DNA of 64,000 nucleotides from Elmis aenea (Eukaryota; Arthropoda; Insecta; Coleoptera; Elmidae): assembly GCA_947652605.1 (NCBI GenBank), contig OX393577.1, positions 66,922,108-66,986,107 on the forward strand. The letters run 5' to 3'. The notes under the pieces are model-generated. The model was not told the origin of the DNA. It was given only the letters and a program-made list of their open reading frames with translations, and did no database searches. Shown piece by piece: positions 24,014-35,052 of the stretch. Each line of letters begins with the position of its first letter. Within the stretch, counting starts at the first letter, position 1. The translations under genes were made by a program, and so were the position numbers.

Positions 24014-24270
24014 CAAGGTCTATCGCAAAAATAACAGAACTTTGTACAAATAAAAAAAAAAAACTAGTGGCGCCATCTATTCAAAAAATTTGTCGTCGAG
24101 AAATACCTTCTTACTTGATATTTTCCCTAAATTTTATGCCATTCGGATCATTAGCAGCCGAGTTATAGCGTCCAAAAAGATAGTATATTTTGTACATGTA
24201 TTTATAATTTAAAAAAATGCATGTGTATTGTTGTTTTTAAAAAGTTCGGTTATTTTTGCGACACACCTTG
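24014..24270. mobile_element. 257-bp mariner-like MITE
   Basis: Inverted ends of about 38 bp with few mismatches: CAAGGTCTATCGCAAAAATA at the left and the complement of CAAGGTGTGTCGCAAAAATA at the right. TA precedes the left end; the right flank is CA, so one target base may have mutated. No coding capacity. Confidence 0.7.
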
Positions 24271-24409
24271 CATTTTAACTGGCATGGCTATGCTGATTTC
24301 ACAAGTTTTTTTTCCATTTACAGGGCATTTTTGAAACTTCGCCCAAATTCGAATTTTGACAAAATCGAGGACATTCAGTGAGCAAACTATCTGTTTTTAA
24401 GTATTTTCT

Positions 24410-25115
24410 TTGAGAGGTAATTCCTGATCAAAAATTAAGTGGGGCCTTTAATAAAAATTGTATGACTAAAACGTCTTTTTTCGAAGTTACACTCCCTTAA
24501 GGGAAACGGTAAAATTAAGTTTCCATTTGATTCTTAATTTTGGAAAATGTAAAAGAATTACATCTACCTAGTTAATGTTTTTAAGTTATTATAATGTTTA
24601 TATAGTAATATTTTCTCTTTGGGAAGGAAAAATCAATCAAATATCACGATATATTGATATGTTCCAAGTCTATCCATCGCTCTGCCATTCCAGGCTAGCT
24701 CGAATTGTCTTTGTTATTTTCACTGTGATGCATCTTAATTTGTTTTATTCTTTATTTAAAAAGTGTAGGTTTTGTCGGAAAAATTAGGAAATAAAAAAGT
24801 TCCTGAATGAATCAAGCTTTTAGAAAAAAATTAATGCAAAATTTTAACTCTCCAAAAAGTTCTGAATAAAAAACCAACAGGGGTCGCATCTTTCGGCCCC
24901 TTGTAAAGATTGGGACATGATTGAAAATAATTCTATAGGAAACCTTGTTGTAAGTAAAAAGCATCTACTAACGTCATTTTCCTATATTTATTCAAATTTG
25001 AGAAATAAAATGAAATAACTCAATTTTACCGTTACCATTTAGGAGGTTGTAACTTCAAAAAAAAAGGGAATTACCTTCTGAAGTTTTTACATAATGTTTT
25101 AATCCCCTGATACAT
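24410..25115 (+). repeat. Dispersed repeat A, copy 2, with inverted ends
   Basis: 24411-24530 and 25015-25080 are inverted copies (AATTTTACCGTT, GTAACTTC, GGAATTACCT). The segment 24760-25060 matches 9390-9700. The right arm is shortened by an internal deletion. Non-coding; the open frame at 24575-24787 has no known domain. Confidence 0.65.
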
Positions 25116-25142
25116 CAAAAAAATACTAAAAAAAGTTTCTTC

Positions 25143-25213
25143 CCAATAATTCAATTCAAAAGGATATTCCAAATGTTGTTTCCAATAATTCAATTCAAAA
25201 AGCTACTCCAAAT
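25143..25213 (+). repeat. Two ~39-bp tandem units
   Basis: CCAATAATTCAATTCAAAA followed by GGATATTCCAAAT or GCTACTCCAAAT occurs twice in succession. Confidence 0.6.
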
Positions 25214-26206
25214 TAGGGAACTTGCCTCTAGAACACAAAATTATAATCTCATCTTTAAATTTTTGCAACAACTTTCGAACTAAACAGCTTTTCGTGTTTT
25301 AATACCGGACTAAAAAACTGCACAACTTTCATATTTTTTAAACAACTCCTTAGCTCCCAAGATAGACGAGTTACCAATAATACGAAACGAACAGTTGCCA
25401 CTTCCTGCACATATCAGCAAAGAAAACTTGTGCACAATCGCATCAAAAGATTCCTCACAATTTTTAAAACAACATGTATCTCACTTCATTAAGCAAGGCA
25501 AACTCCCTCGGGAAACAAACTTTCATCTCAAACGACTACTGCCACTTATACAAAAATAATTCCGCTTCAAAAATTCATTAACCTCCGTACCCAACAAACG
25601 CGATGCTCACTTGTTCTTTTAAAAACACGTCCCAATTTACTAGTTAAGTCATTGATTTTAAAAACAAAGCATTGACGCTTCGCATTGTCACGAGACAAAT
25701 CCGTGTATATAAATTATTAATCAAACTCAGCTTCGTGCAACTCGACTTGATTTATCTCGCACAACGACGTTCTTCGTCTGGAACTAGCACTACTTATAAA
25801 ATTTGATTTATTATTTAAAACAAAAAATAAGCGATTTAAAAAACCTCCTCGGATTATTGTCAAATAATCATTAATATAAAACTGACTAAACTTCACAAGC
25901 AATTACAGCTTTAATTAACAATTATTAACTGTTAAACAAGTTTGTTTTATTAGCTTGTACAGGGGTCAAGTCAATATTTTGAAAATAAAAAATACGGTAA
26001 ATATATTCTAAGATTTATTTTGAAAATATTGAATGTAATACCCTACAGCCTACAGTAATAAAAATAAACTACCACTCTTTAAAAGAACCCAACCGATTCT
26101 CCTCAGACTAAAACTTTAAGATGAAGGTGCAAATTTTATTTTTCAGGGCCAGCCACTTTTTTTTAATTCTCAATAAACTCAACTTGCCCCCCGTATCGTC
26201 GCAAAA
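25214..26206. other. Unassigned sequence
   Basis: No gene or repeat recognised. Confidence 0.35.
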
Positions 26207-26452
26207 ATGCAAGTTAGTTTCCATAAAACGCAAAGGCGCGTAGTTAAAGAAGTTTACTTGAGCAACAAACTTCAGGAAGTCGCTAAAAGCAGAGCCGTCT
26301 CCGAAATCCTCTTTATCTTAATAAATGTATCAGTATCAATTTGTGATGAGTCATTACTCCATCAATACGATCCAGAATCGAAACACAAAGCAGGCGTCGG
26401 AAGCATTAGGAAGCCAACAACCTCGACCGATAAGCATATTTTAAGGTGCTAG
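26207..26452 (+). pseudogene. mariner transposase fragment
   Basis: The 81-codon frame contains DESLLHQYDPESK, matching the conserved DESWxHHYDPE(S/T)K block around the second catalytic Asp of mariner transposases (first Asp of this block here is at about 26336). The Trp is Leu and one His is Gln. Upstream and downstream residues no longer match well, so only a short decayed piece is left. No inverted ends were found. An independent origin of the motif is possible but unlikely. Confidence 0.55.
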
Positions 26453-28934
26453 TAAAGTTATACGCATTTTTTTCCCATAAAAAGGCCGTAATTTCTGATC
26501 TTTGGGCTTCAAATACGTTAGGGGTGAACAAAAGAATGAAAAACAAAGAACGTTCCAGTCAAGGCCTTCCGACCTCATGGTAAAACAGAGATATTTAACA
26601 TGTAATTGACTAAAAACGCAACGTTTTCATTCAATTTCTATGTATATAACGCGATTTTACCAGTGTTAAGACCACAAACACGCACTGAATTACTTTGAGA
26701 ATATTAAAAGCTGATCATTTAACAATTATTAATGGATCGAATATTGCTGATATCAAAATTACTTCTAGAAATATAAAGGTAAAAATGTGCAAACCTTTTT
26801 CACAGTCAGCATGTCACGTCCTTCCTGGAGTTTGATCATGGGCCTCGCGCAAGCTCGACCAACTTGCCAACAACTCAAACTCGACCATCTTTCTTACCTC
26901 AATAAAAAAGACAGGCTTAATATTGAGCGCAACAAATCAGTTGGAGCCTCTTCGATCAAACACTGCTACAAGTCCAATTGTACCATCTTGCAACAAAAGT
27001 TCGTTAATCCTGCCATTTGCCACTACGAATTGTCTAATCACATACACCTCTGTTTATTTTTAAAAAAATTAACGCGTTTTTGTTAATCACTTCATTGGAT
27101 AATTTTTAAATAGTTTTTAAGCGATTTTGAGCGATTTTGAAAACAGGTCATTATTAATTGCAATACGAAGGAAAGTTTTGGCAACTAGTAGCATCAGTTG
27201 GTCAGCTTCATCTGAAACAAAAATACGAGTTTAGCACAAAGAATTACATGATGAATGTATTATTAGAACTAATTTATATTTAGTATTTACACACCAGATA
27301 ATACAAGCTCAAATTTTTAACGCAAGAGTTAAGTAAACTAACATCAGCTGCTAGTCTAAAGGTTTGGAACACGATTTGAAACGCTGTATGAGACGGGGCC
27401 GGCCATAACACAATTTAATAATTACAAAAAAACTATCAAAACCATGAAAATTTTATTTAAGAACTTGAATCGTTCGATATCTAGTCATATTTGTAATAAA
27501 AGCTCGAGTTAAAAGCTCCAGACATCCTGTAGGTCGTTCTACGAAATTGATGTCATCTTTTATGATTATATGTAGACGTACCAAGTTACATGAGTGACCT
27601 CATTTTGAATAATCGACGGGATTTAAGTGGATACTATTGGAGGCTCGATCTTATGGTGTAAGAAAACTAGTGCAGTTAATACATAAAAATTCAATTCCTG
27701 CTAGCATAACGACGAGCAGGTGTAACGTCTTGTATGATTGCCAGTCGTTCATTTTTCTTCCTGGTAACATTTGTTAAGTCATTTCAAAGTTACATTAAGT
27801 GCAGTATAAGAATAAAGGTGACAATTTTACAGTAATCACTTTTTAACAAACATTGTTTTTGTCTGATTTGTTACAATATACAATGTCCCTCAAAAACATA
27901 CCAAAAATCTTCTTCGTTTACCGTCTCTTATCTGAGCTTATCAATCATTATAGATATTCTTATTTTAATCGCAGCAAAAAAAAAACTATAATTACGTTAT
28001 AAATTTTGTTAAAGCTCAAATTTTGCTCCATAATTTTGGGACCATCGTTCCATTTTTATTAATAATTTACCGGTATTTTGACTATCAAATTAATAATGAA
28101 AAACAAGTAATTCAGAGTATTATTTTTGTACAAATTTAGTCTGGGCCATAAAGCAACGGGTCGTAATATAAACTATTTTTTTAAGGTTCGTTTTACAGTA
28201 CACATTTTTCTTCAATACACAAAATACTGCTGATGCTGGTAAAAGTTTCGAAGCGATTCAAAGACGCCGAAGTTCATTTCTTTTACGTCTTGAATGTTCA
28301 GGATTTTTATGACTTGAAATCCTTTTGTAAATTTTTAAGTGAGGATCTTTCTGAGCTGCTGTATACATACTATCTAGTAACCTGCTTTATGCTACAGTTT
28401 GAACCAGGAAGTTCTTCATGTCTGGGAATTAGTTCTTTGCCATCAATATTTGTTTGCGCACAAAAGTTGGACAATTCGCTTCTACCCGCTGTTGTAAGTA
28501 GCTCAAACACTTTTTTAACAGCGTGGGCATAAAATGGATTCAACGTTACATCGAATAATCACACTTCAGAAATATTTATCTAAGACAAAATTAATTACGA
28601 AGCCTGGTTTTGTTTGTGCAGAGATAATATTTTCGTATCTGATGCATCACAGTTCTATAAATCCATATCTGTCAGGTTGGCATTTATCATGCGTTGTATC
28701 AATCTTAATGACAAATCTTTTGCTAATAAATGTTTTCGGTGAAATGTTATTTTTATACCGTCGGTAGAATTTATTGGCACGCTATCGGCCAATTAACCTT
28801 AACGAGGAAATCTGGTAACAATTTCAATTAAATGTTACACAATATTTTGTCAACATGTTTGCTGTTTCATACAATTACTCTAAATAAAAGTTGATCCTTT
28901 TAACATAAGTACACAAGTTTATTAAAATCTATAC
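26453..28934. other. Unassigned sequence
   Basis: No gene recognised. On the minus strand about 28370-28532 is open and reads AVKKVFELLTTAGRSELSNF, but it has no domain that I recognise and stops follow. Open frames at 26787-27086 and 28534-28767 are also without motif. Confidence 0.3.
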
Positions 28935-29420
28935 ATCTATACAGGGTGGTCCACTTTTTTGTAGCAGGACTTAATCAGTCGATACAAAAACTTATTTTAA
29001 GGCGAATATTCCATATCAACCAGGGTCCAAAAACGCTTCATTTTAAAGATACAGGGTGTTGAAATTTTCAAAAAATATTGATAGTTTTTAACCGTTTCCC
29101 AACCAGTAGATATATTTAAACCAAATTTGGTATACAGCACCACATTCGGTGAGAATGTCAAACCCCACAAGCAACCAGTGGCGAAGTTGTGGGGGTTCGT
29201 TTCAATAAATTTGATAAAAAACTAGTACGGCCCTGTTCAAAATCAAACTCGAACTTTTTTTGAGTTTAGTGTTTCATTCTGCACAAAAAGTGTCTCTTGA
29301 CTTTTTTTCGTATCTACCACTGTTTGGCGCAAAATTTGATTTGTTTTATTATTCTCGCAAAAAATTTGCCCATAAGTTCGATGGTATTAGTAATTATTCT
29401 AGCGCACCTGCAAACAGATC
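28935..29420. repeat. ACAGGGTGT-type transposon fragment
   Basis: Contains ATACAGGGTGGTCCACTTTT (28941) and AAAGATACAGGGTGTTGAAA (about 29045), the terminus type shared by many elements here. Right boundary is not defined. Confidence 0.4.
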
Positions 29421-30184
29421 CAAGTTCTTGCTTTAAAGGACTTTAAAAGACCCTGTAATGCGAAAATTGGTCGAAATATTAATGTTAATATATTTGCGTT
29501 TCCAATAATTTGTTTTTGTACGTATAGCCGGAACCAAAAAATCAGTTACAAAAGTATAACGAGTCGAGCAACCCGCATCTCTTGTAAGACTATAAAAAAG
29601 CAGCCACATTATTAATCCCTCATTGTACTATAAAATTAAGCAGCTACTGCTAATGAATTCATTTTAATTTTATTAGGTAAAGTAGCTGAATTAAATTTAA
29701 TCCTCTTTTCTTAAAGCTAATATTTGCCATAAGCATGTAATATAGTTGAAATTTCCAACTTGCCGACTTCATCCGCGATCAGTGACGATGATACAGAAAC
29801 TTGAATAAACAGTTAAACTGAATTATGAACTTAAAGAGACTGCAGAGAAGTGGTAATAGCAGATTCACGTATTCGTTTATACAGACGTCGGTGCGGTCGG
29901 ATGGTATCAAAGTGCATTACATAACGAACCCTTTACTTCAGCGATAGTTGCACATTGTACGACGATATTGTTGTTCGTGTGGGCTAATTTCGCCACCATT
30001 ACAAGAAACAATCTTTGCGCAACTTTAAAGCTTCCACGTTCTCCAAAAACGAGGTTTAAGCAAAGTTTATTGGAATAAAAACCACGTTATTTTACTTTAA
30101 ATAATACGTTCAAAGTAATTCCATTCAGCTATAATACAATGCACTATTCCTACATTCAATTCTTACTTTATCCATAATCGTTGG
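29421..30184. other. Unassigned sequence
   Basis: No gene or repeat recognised. Confidence 0.35.
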
Positions 30185-30593
30185 TTGGCGAAACCTTCTC
30201 CAGAAGTTTATTTTCATTGCACTTACATTTATCCAATGCATATTTTGGGTTTAAGTGTCTCCCAAAGTTTGTTCAGGGGGACAGAATCGAAGGCATTTTT
30301 CATATCTACAAAAATTAGATTCAATTCGCTACCGTGAGCCCTAGTTTTCTCTATAAATTGTTTGATGCTGAAAACGTTATCTGTGCAAGATATTCCGGGA
30401 CAGAAACCGCTTTGGATTTCTTCGACCGTCACCTGGGTTTGAGTTTTTTGCTATTATAACGTGCATACAGCTTGCCTATCGATGATAGAACGCTAATGCG
30501 TCTATAGTTTTCCCGTGTCTTTCTATCGCCTTTCTTGTAAACAGAGCTAATATAACTAAGCTTTCATTCCTCCGGAACAGTGTCCCCCATGAG

Positions 30594-31517
30594 TAGAGAG
30601 TCACGTTTCCCGGATTATTTTTGTTCCCGGGAAACGGGAAATTGAAATTGAAAAGTTTTAGAAATTAGGAAGAAAAATTTGTAAAAGTGTAGAAAAATAA
30701 TTGAAAAACACATTTTTTAAAAAAAAACAAATACATTTAATTCATAAAATAATAAAAATGAAATAATAATAAGAAAATAAAAAAAAATTAATTTGAAATA
30801 AACAAACATAACATGATAAACTATATCATTATAAAAAACGTAACATAAAAAAGTATTTCATTATAAATTAACATATAATATATAATTGTTCATTTTAAAT
30901 GCTATTTAATTTATTTTTGATTTAAAAAATAAGATTTTAAAAATGTAAGACAATTAAGAAAACAATCGCTCAAATTTGATCTTTTTTTTGTACAAAAATT
31001 GGATGACGCTGAGAATACCCTTTCACTCTCAATTGATGTGGGCTGTATGGTCAATAAAGCGTCCAATAACTTCTTCAAATTTTTAGTTATGTTTCCTGTA
31101 TTTTTGTATAATTGAAATTCCTTTTGTAGATATGTTGTCTGATTAAGTGGCAATTGGGTGCCTTTTCTTTTAATTTTAAGTGCTGCATTTATAGCTACAG
31201 CCAATTTGTCATTTAAATCAGGAAAACCGCATTAAATATACACATGAAACAACACGTCAGCATAAACGCCACCCTGTCCTAGTCTTGCTTGTGTGGTAGT
31301 TCGCGCGGATCTGATGTGAGTTGAAAAGAAATGAAATACATATCGTCAGTGTGTCCAATACCGAGTATGAGCCAATCATTTCAAAATACGTTTTTTTGGC
31401 GCTTTCGTGCGGTCCCGGCGAAACGGGAAATACTTTTTTAGAATTTTTGGGATTTCCCGCCCGGGAAGGACTCACTATTCCCGGGAAACGGGTAATATTT
31501 TTTAGTTAAATTCTCTA
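30594..31517 (-). mobile_element. Internally deleted hAT element
   Basis: Ends start TAGAGA on both strands and are flanked by CCCATGAG (30586-30593) and CTCATGAG (31518-31525), an 8-bp duplication with one difference that fits the hAT nTnnnnAn target preference. The subterminal regions carry repeated GGGAAACGGG/CCCGTTTCCC blocks (about 30606-30640 and 31418-31500). It inserted into an older LINE fragment: removing it and one target copy rejoins the RT frame. Confidence 0.82.
30911..31204 (-). pseudogene. hAT transposase C-terminal dimerisation domain
   Basis: A 97-codon frame inside the hAT element. LDALLTIQPTSIESERVFSA followed by KKRSNLSD is the conserved hAT dimerisation motif (I.PTS..SERVFS...). 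The catalytic DDE core and N-terminal zinc finger are gone, so no transposase activity is expected. The remaining fragment still ends in a stop near 30911, close to the natural C-terminus. Confidence 0.85.
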
Positions 31518-31757
31518 CTCATGAGGCACTGGTTTGAAATGGAAATCAAATAAATATTCTAAGGCAACTTGTGGAGCGTTTTTTATTATCTCGATAGGTA
31601 TGCCTTCCGGACCTGGGGACTTATTATTTTTCATGTTTCTTAAAGCTTCTTTTACTTCATGATATGTAATTTCCTTTTTTTTTGTATGACTTTTCGATAG
31701 CTCTGTATACTTTACTTCTAAAAATGTCGATGTTCTGTTATTTATTGTGTCCAATAC

Positions 31758-32565
31758 TGTACAGCATTTAAAGAAATTTATAAACTGGGTTCTAATTTAC
31801 TTGCTTTTGACAATTAAACGTCAAATGACAAGTAAAGTATTGAATCGTTCTGTGTATTGAATAGTATGAACGTGTTGATTTCGTTTTTCTCGGTCAATTT
31901 TTTTTTCTCATTTTCAACAAATTCAGCTTTGCCCTGCTAACATGAATATTGTTAAAAAAGAAAATCTTATAAAGTTCGAACTGACTAGAAAAGAAGTCGA
32001 AAACTTTGAGGAGTGTGCATGCAACGGTATAGCAATCGAAGGGGGCCATGGCCGCCTCAGCCCTTATCTTTATTTGAAAAGTTGGTTCATATCGCCCCTG
32101 TTTATGTCCAAGTAGGCTGCGCCTGTGTTTTATGGCCAGACAATTGTCGCACGTTTTTATGTTGCGTACGCATATTTGTGCGTGTCGTAAACGGGCGTTA
32201 AAATATTTGGAAAAAATGAAAATCTTTGTTTCCCCGCCGTACTACGTACGTGCGAGGAATGCGGAATGACATAAAAGTTTTTCCATTCCGGTTTGTATTA
32301 CAGAACATGACAACACCATTACCACATTGTTTTTGTGAGTACTTCGAAGCATTTTTTGTAAATAAGTCTAAATGAATACTAAATAATAAACAATTTAAAC
32401 TTAATATATGGTAGTTTGCTCACAAATACTATTAAATTGGCAATTGGAGCCCTTTTAGTAGTTTTTTTTTATTGTAATTGTATTCTAGAAGCAGATTATG
32501 TATTCTGAAACATTTTCATAACGTTATGAGACAAATTTATTTCTCAATGGGGCTTTAAACTTTAG
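31758..32565. other. Unassigned sequence
   Basis: About 32020-32170 is GC-richer with a 62-codon frame lacking any known motif. Confidence 0.3.
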
Positions 32566-32627
32566 TGGATCTCATTATATACAGGTTGTTTCCGGGTTGG
32601 AACCGCGTCGAAGGTTTCTTCTTAACC

Positions 32628-32663
32628 GACGTTTCGTCCTCCTTCATCGGGGACATCTTCAGG
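32628..32663 (-). ncRNA. Hammerhead-ribozyme-like motif of the Penelope element
   Basis: Minus strand, 32662 to 32628: CTGAAGA (fits the CUGANGA box), a GUCC/GGAC helix II with an 11-nt loop, then GAAA followed directly by C-GUC (cleavage-type triplet). Helix III would be only about two pairs with no loop, as in the small hammerhead variants described for Penelope-like elements that act as dimers. Assignment is from the core pattern only; activity is not shown. Confidence 0.6.
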
Positions 32664-32672
32664 GGTTGTTGG

Positions 32673-34694
32673 TTAAACAGCAACTGGCGAGTCATTTGTG
32701 TCTGGTGTATTTATAGTAGGCTGTGGTTGATGATGTGTGACGGGCGCTGGAGCGTATAATCTACTGTTTATCAGCCTCTTCCAGGAGTTGTGGAGGGGGT
32801 AGCCGTTGTCTCGGTTGATGTTGTTTGGGTTTTTGAATATCTCTATGGCTTCCCTAATTTTGCGGGGGTAGTATCGTGATGTTCTCGATAGCACTTCTGT
32901 TTCGGCAAATTTGATGTTGTGGCCGGTATCATGTTTGTGTTCAGCTAATGCTGATTGAGTGATGTGTTTCAGTCTGGTGTCCCTTTCGTGCTCACTGATT
33001 CGCGTTTTGATAGTTCTTCGTGTCTCCCCAATGTAGACCTTGCCGCATGTGCAGGGTATTTTATAGATCCCCTTGGTTTGAAGCGGGAGACTATCCTTGA
33101 CGCTGGGTAGGCACTCTGATAATTTTCTGTGGGTATTGAACGATGTTCTAATATCATGTTTTCGGAGAATTTTGCTGATTCTGTCTGTAACATTCTTGAT
33201 ATATGGCAGATAGGCGGTGGTTGTTGATGTTGTGGTCGTGTTCTTAGTTTGTCTGATCCTGTCGGGTTCCAAGAATCGGGTGATTGTTCGTTGGATGTCC
33301 CGTTTGTTGTACCCATTGTTGGTTAGAGCATCCGTTACTTTTACTAGTTCTGATGATAGGGAGTCCGGTTCGGATAGTGTAACTGCCCTGTGAACTAGCG
33401 AGTTGATGACCGATTGTTTTTGTGACGGGTGATGGTGAGACAGCGCGTTCAGGTAACGGTTGGTGTGTGTTGGCTTCCGGTAGACCGAGTGTCCCAGCTT
33501 ACGGTTGGGTAGTCGAGTCACGAGTACGTCCAGAAATGGTAGCTCGCCGTTGGTTTCGATTTCCATGGTAAACTGAATATCCGGATGGTGCGCGTTTAGA
33601 TGTGTGAGGAAGTCGGTTAACGTATTCCGTCCATGTGGCCAGATGATGAATGTGTCGTCGATGTATCTAAACCAGCATTTTGGTTTTAATGGGGCCGAAT
33701 CCAATACTTCTTTTTCAAATGCTTCCATGAATATGTTGGCTACGACTGGTGATAGAGGGGAGCCCATAGCTGCTCCTGCAATCTGCTCGTAGAACTCTCC
33801 TCGAAATAGAAAATATGTGGATGTGAGACATGCTTTTACTAGTTGGGCTAAGTCTGTTGGTAGGTTGTTATCCATTAGCATCTCTTCAATGATGGTGATG
33901 GTGTCCGTGATTGGAATCTTCGTGAAGAGAGATGTAACGTCAAAGCTGATGAGTATATCTTCGGCATCTAGGGTAAGTTCTTGTATGCGTTGAACGAAAT
34001 GTTGTGAATTGAGTATGAATGAGTTGGATCTTCCAGTAAATGGCTTGAGGATTTCCGAGAGGTATTTTGCCAATTTGTATGTAGATGAATCTATGGTGTT
34101 CACTATAGGGCGAAGTGGGATGTCCGGTTTGTGAATCTTTGGTAGACCGTAGAGTCTTGGTGCTTTTGAGTTGCGCGGTATAAGTGTTTTTTGAAGATCC
34201 GGCGGTATGGACGATGATTTGATGGCTGCAGCAATCTGTTTTTCTATCCGTGAAGTTGGGTTGCGTGTAAGATGTTTATATGCGGCATCTTGAAGTAGAA
34301 TGTTGATTTTTTGTTCGTAGTCCGTGCGGTTTAAAACCACGGTGGCGTTACCCTTGTCAGCGGGTAGGATGACAATATCGTTGTTGGTTTTCAGGTTTCT
34401 GAGGGCGATGTTTTCGGATTTTGTGAAGTTTGGTGCCGGTGGTTTCGCTGTTTGGATAATCTTGGAGATTTCGAAACGAATCGTGTCTGATATTTCTTGT
34501 GGTTGTTTGATGATTGATGATTCCACTCCACATATGATGTCTTCTATAGGTATATGTTTTGGTGTTATAGCAAAATTTGGACCTCTTGAAAGAATGGATG
34601 TCTCATCAGCTGTTAATTGATGTCCAGAGAGGTTTATGACCGTGTGGGTAAGGTTGTTCTTCTTCGGGTGTTTGTTTTTTGTAGAGAGCGTCAA
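32673..34694 (-). CDS. Penelope reverse transcriptase-GIY-YIG endonuclease
   Basis: A 673-residue open frame. RT landmarks: LPADKGNATVV (about 110-120), LPKIHKP (184-190), LRPIVN (194-199), FDVTSLF with the first catalytic Asp (about 252), GAAMGSPLSP (307-316) and RYIDD with the catalytic Asp pair (343-347). The GIY-YIG nuclease follows: GIYKIPC (542-548), KVYIGETRR (552-560), an Arg/Glu/His-rich helix (RISEHERD), and REAIEIF (613-620) with the expected Glu. In this family the nuclease nicks target DNA and the RT copies the RNA there, in the nucleus. The listed start is a non-ATG codon and is probably not real: the N-terminal part lies in the overlapping frame at 34606-35052, shifted by one base. 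All visible catalytic residues are present. Confidence 0.93.
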   Translation of the reverse strand: MTLSTKNKHPKKNNLTHTVINLSGHQLTADETSILSRGPNFAITPKHIPIEDIICGVESSIIKQPQEISDTIRFEISKIIQTAKPPAPNFTKSENIALRNLKTNNDIVILPADKGNATVVLNRTDYEQKINILLQDAAYKHLTRNPTSRIEKQIAAAIKSSSIPPDLQKTLIPRNSKAPRLYGLPKIHKPDIPLRPIVNTIDSSTYKLAKYLSEILKPFTGRSNSFILNSQHFVQRIQELTLDAEDILISFDVTSLFTKIPITDTITIIEEMLMDNNLPTDLAQLVKACLTSTYFLFRGEFYEQIAGAAMGSPLSPVVANIFMEAFEKEVLDSAPLKPKCWFRYIDDTFIIWPHGRNTLTDFLTHLNAHHPDIQFTMEIETNGELPFLDVLVTRLPNRKLGHSVYRKPTHTNRYLNALSHHHPSQKQSVINSLVHRAVTLSEPDSLSSELVKVTDALTNNGYNKRDIQRTITRFLEPDRIRQTKNTTTTSTTTAYLPYIKNVTDRISKILRKHDIRTSFNTHRKLSECLPSVKDSLPLQTKGIYKIPCTCGKVYIGETRRTIKTRISEHERDTRLKHITQSALAEHKHDTGHNIKFAETEVLSRTSRYYPRKIREAIEIFKNPNNINRDNGYPLHNSWKRLINSRLYAPAPVTHHQPQPTINTPDTNDSPVAV

Positions 34695-35052
34695 ATTTTC
34701 GAGTATGTGTCTTCGTCGTTAGTTTGCGGGTTTTACGTGATTGTTCGTAGGTGATTCGATCGTAGAAATCCCAGTCGCTGGTAGACATAGCGTTCGAAAT
34801 TACCATGTGTAGTTGCAGGATTTTGGATGATACCTCGGCCAGTTCGCGTCTTGTTTCTTTGATTCTTTCTCGAACCATGGCCAGGCCGGCGCGTTGAAAT
34901 ATGCGACGGGTAGAGTTGTTCTGGATGTGGTGTTTGATCTGGAGGAACTTCGGAATCACGTTGTAATCACGGCAGCGTTGTAGGAACGTCAGAGTACACA
35001 ATAATTTTGCCAGTTTCTGTCGGTTAAGAAGAAACCTTCGACGCGGTTCCAA
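34606..35052 (-). CDS. Penelope protein N-terminal part (frame-shifted)
   Basis: A 148-residue frame rich in Arg, Lys and Leu (RRFLLNRQKLAKLL; VRERIKETRRELAEVS), with the basic helical character of the Penelope N-terminus. It overlaps the RT frame, and translation must move +1 relative to this frame to enter it. At about 34680 this frame reads FDALYKKQTPEEE while the next reads TKNKHPKKNN across a run of six A followed by C; one extra A would explain the break. It begins close to the inverted 50-bp terminal segment. The true start codon is uncertain. Confidence 0.75.
   Translation of the reverse strand: MEPRRRFLLNRQKLAKLLCTLTFLQRCRDYNVIPKFLQIKHHIQNNSTRRIFQRAGLAMVRERIKETRRELAEVSSKILQLHMVISNAMSTSDWDFYDRITYEQSRKTRKLTTKTHTRKFDALYKKQTPEEEQPYPHGHKPLWTSINS

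Larger units (their letters stand above)
30185..31757 (-). pseudogene. Non-LTR reverse transcriptase fragment split by hAT
   Basis: On the minus strand, 31754-31526 reads the linker and start of RT (EVKEALRNMKNNKSPGPEGI, FHFKPVPHE). After the inserted hAT it continues at 30585 with TVPEE, SYISSVYKKGDRKTREN, YRRISVLSSIGKLY, then after a stop with EEIQSGFCPGISCTDNVF and LIFVDMKNAFDSVP (catalytic Asp present in VDMKNAFD) to about 30229. The GxPQG, FADD and thumb regions are missing, as is the 5' part. Stops are present between blocks. This is a different LINE lineage from 2210-4240 (SGFRPGRSCTDN-type). Confidence 0.82.

Noticed and set aside
32969..34620. Frames on plus and minus strands within the Penelope region
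   Set aside because: Shadows of the RT-GIY-YIG frame.
34675..34695. Programmed -1 frameshift at an A6C heptamer
   Set aside because: The required shift is +1, and the reading phase does not fit X XXY YYZ.
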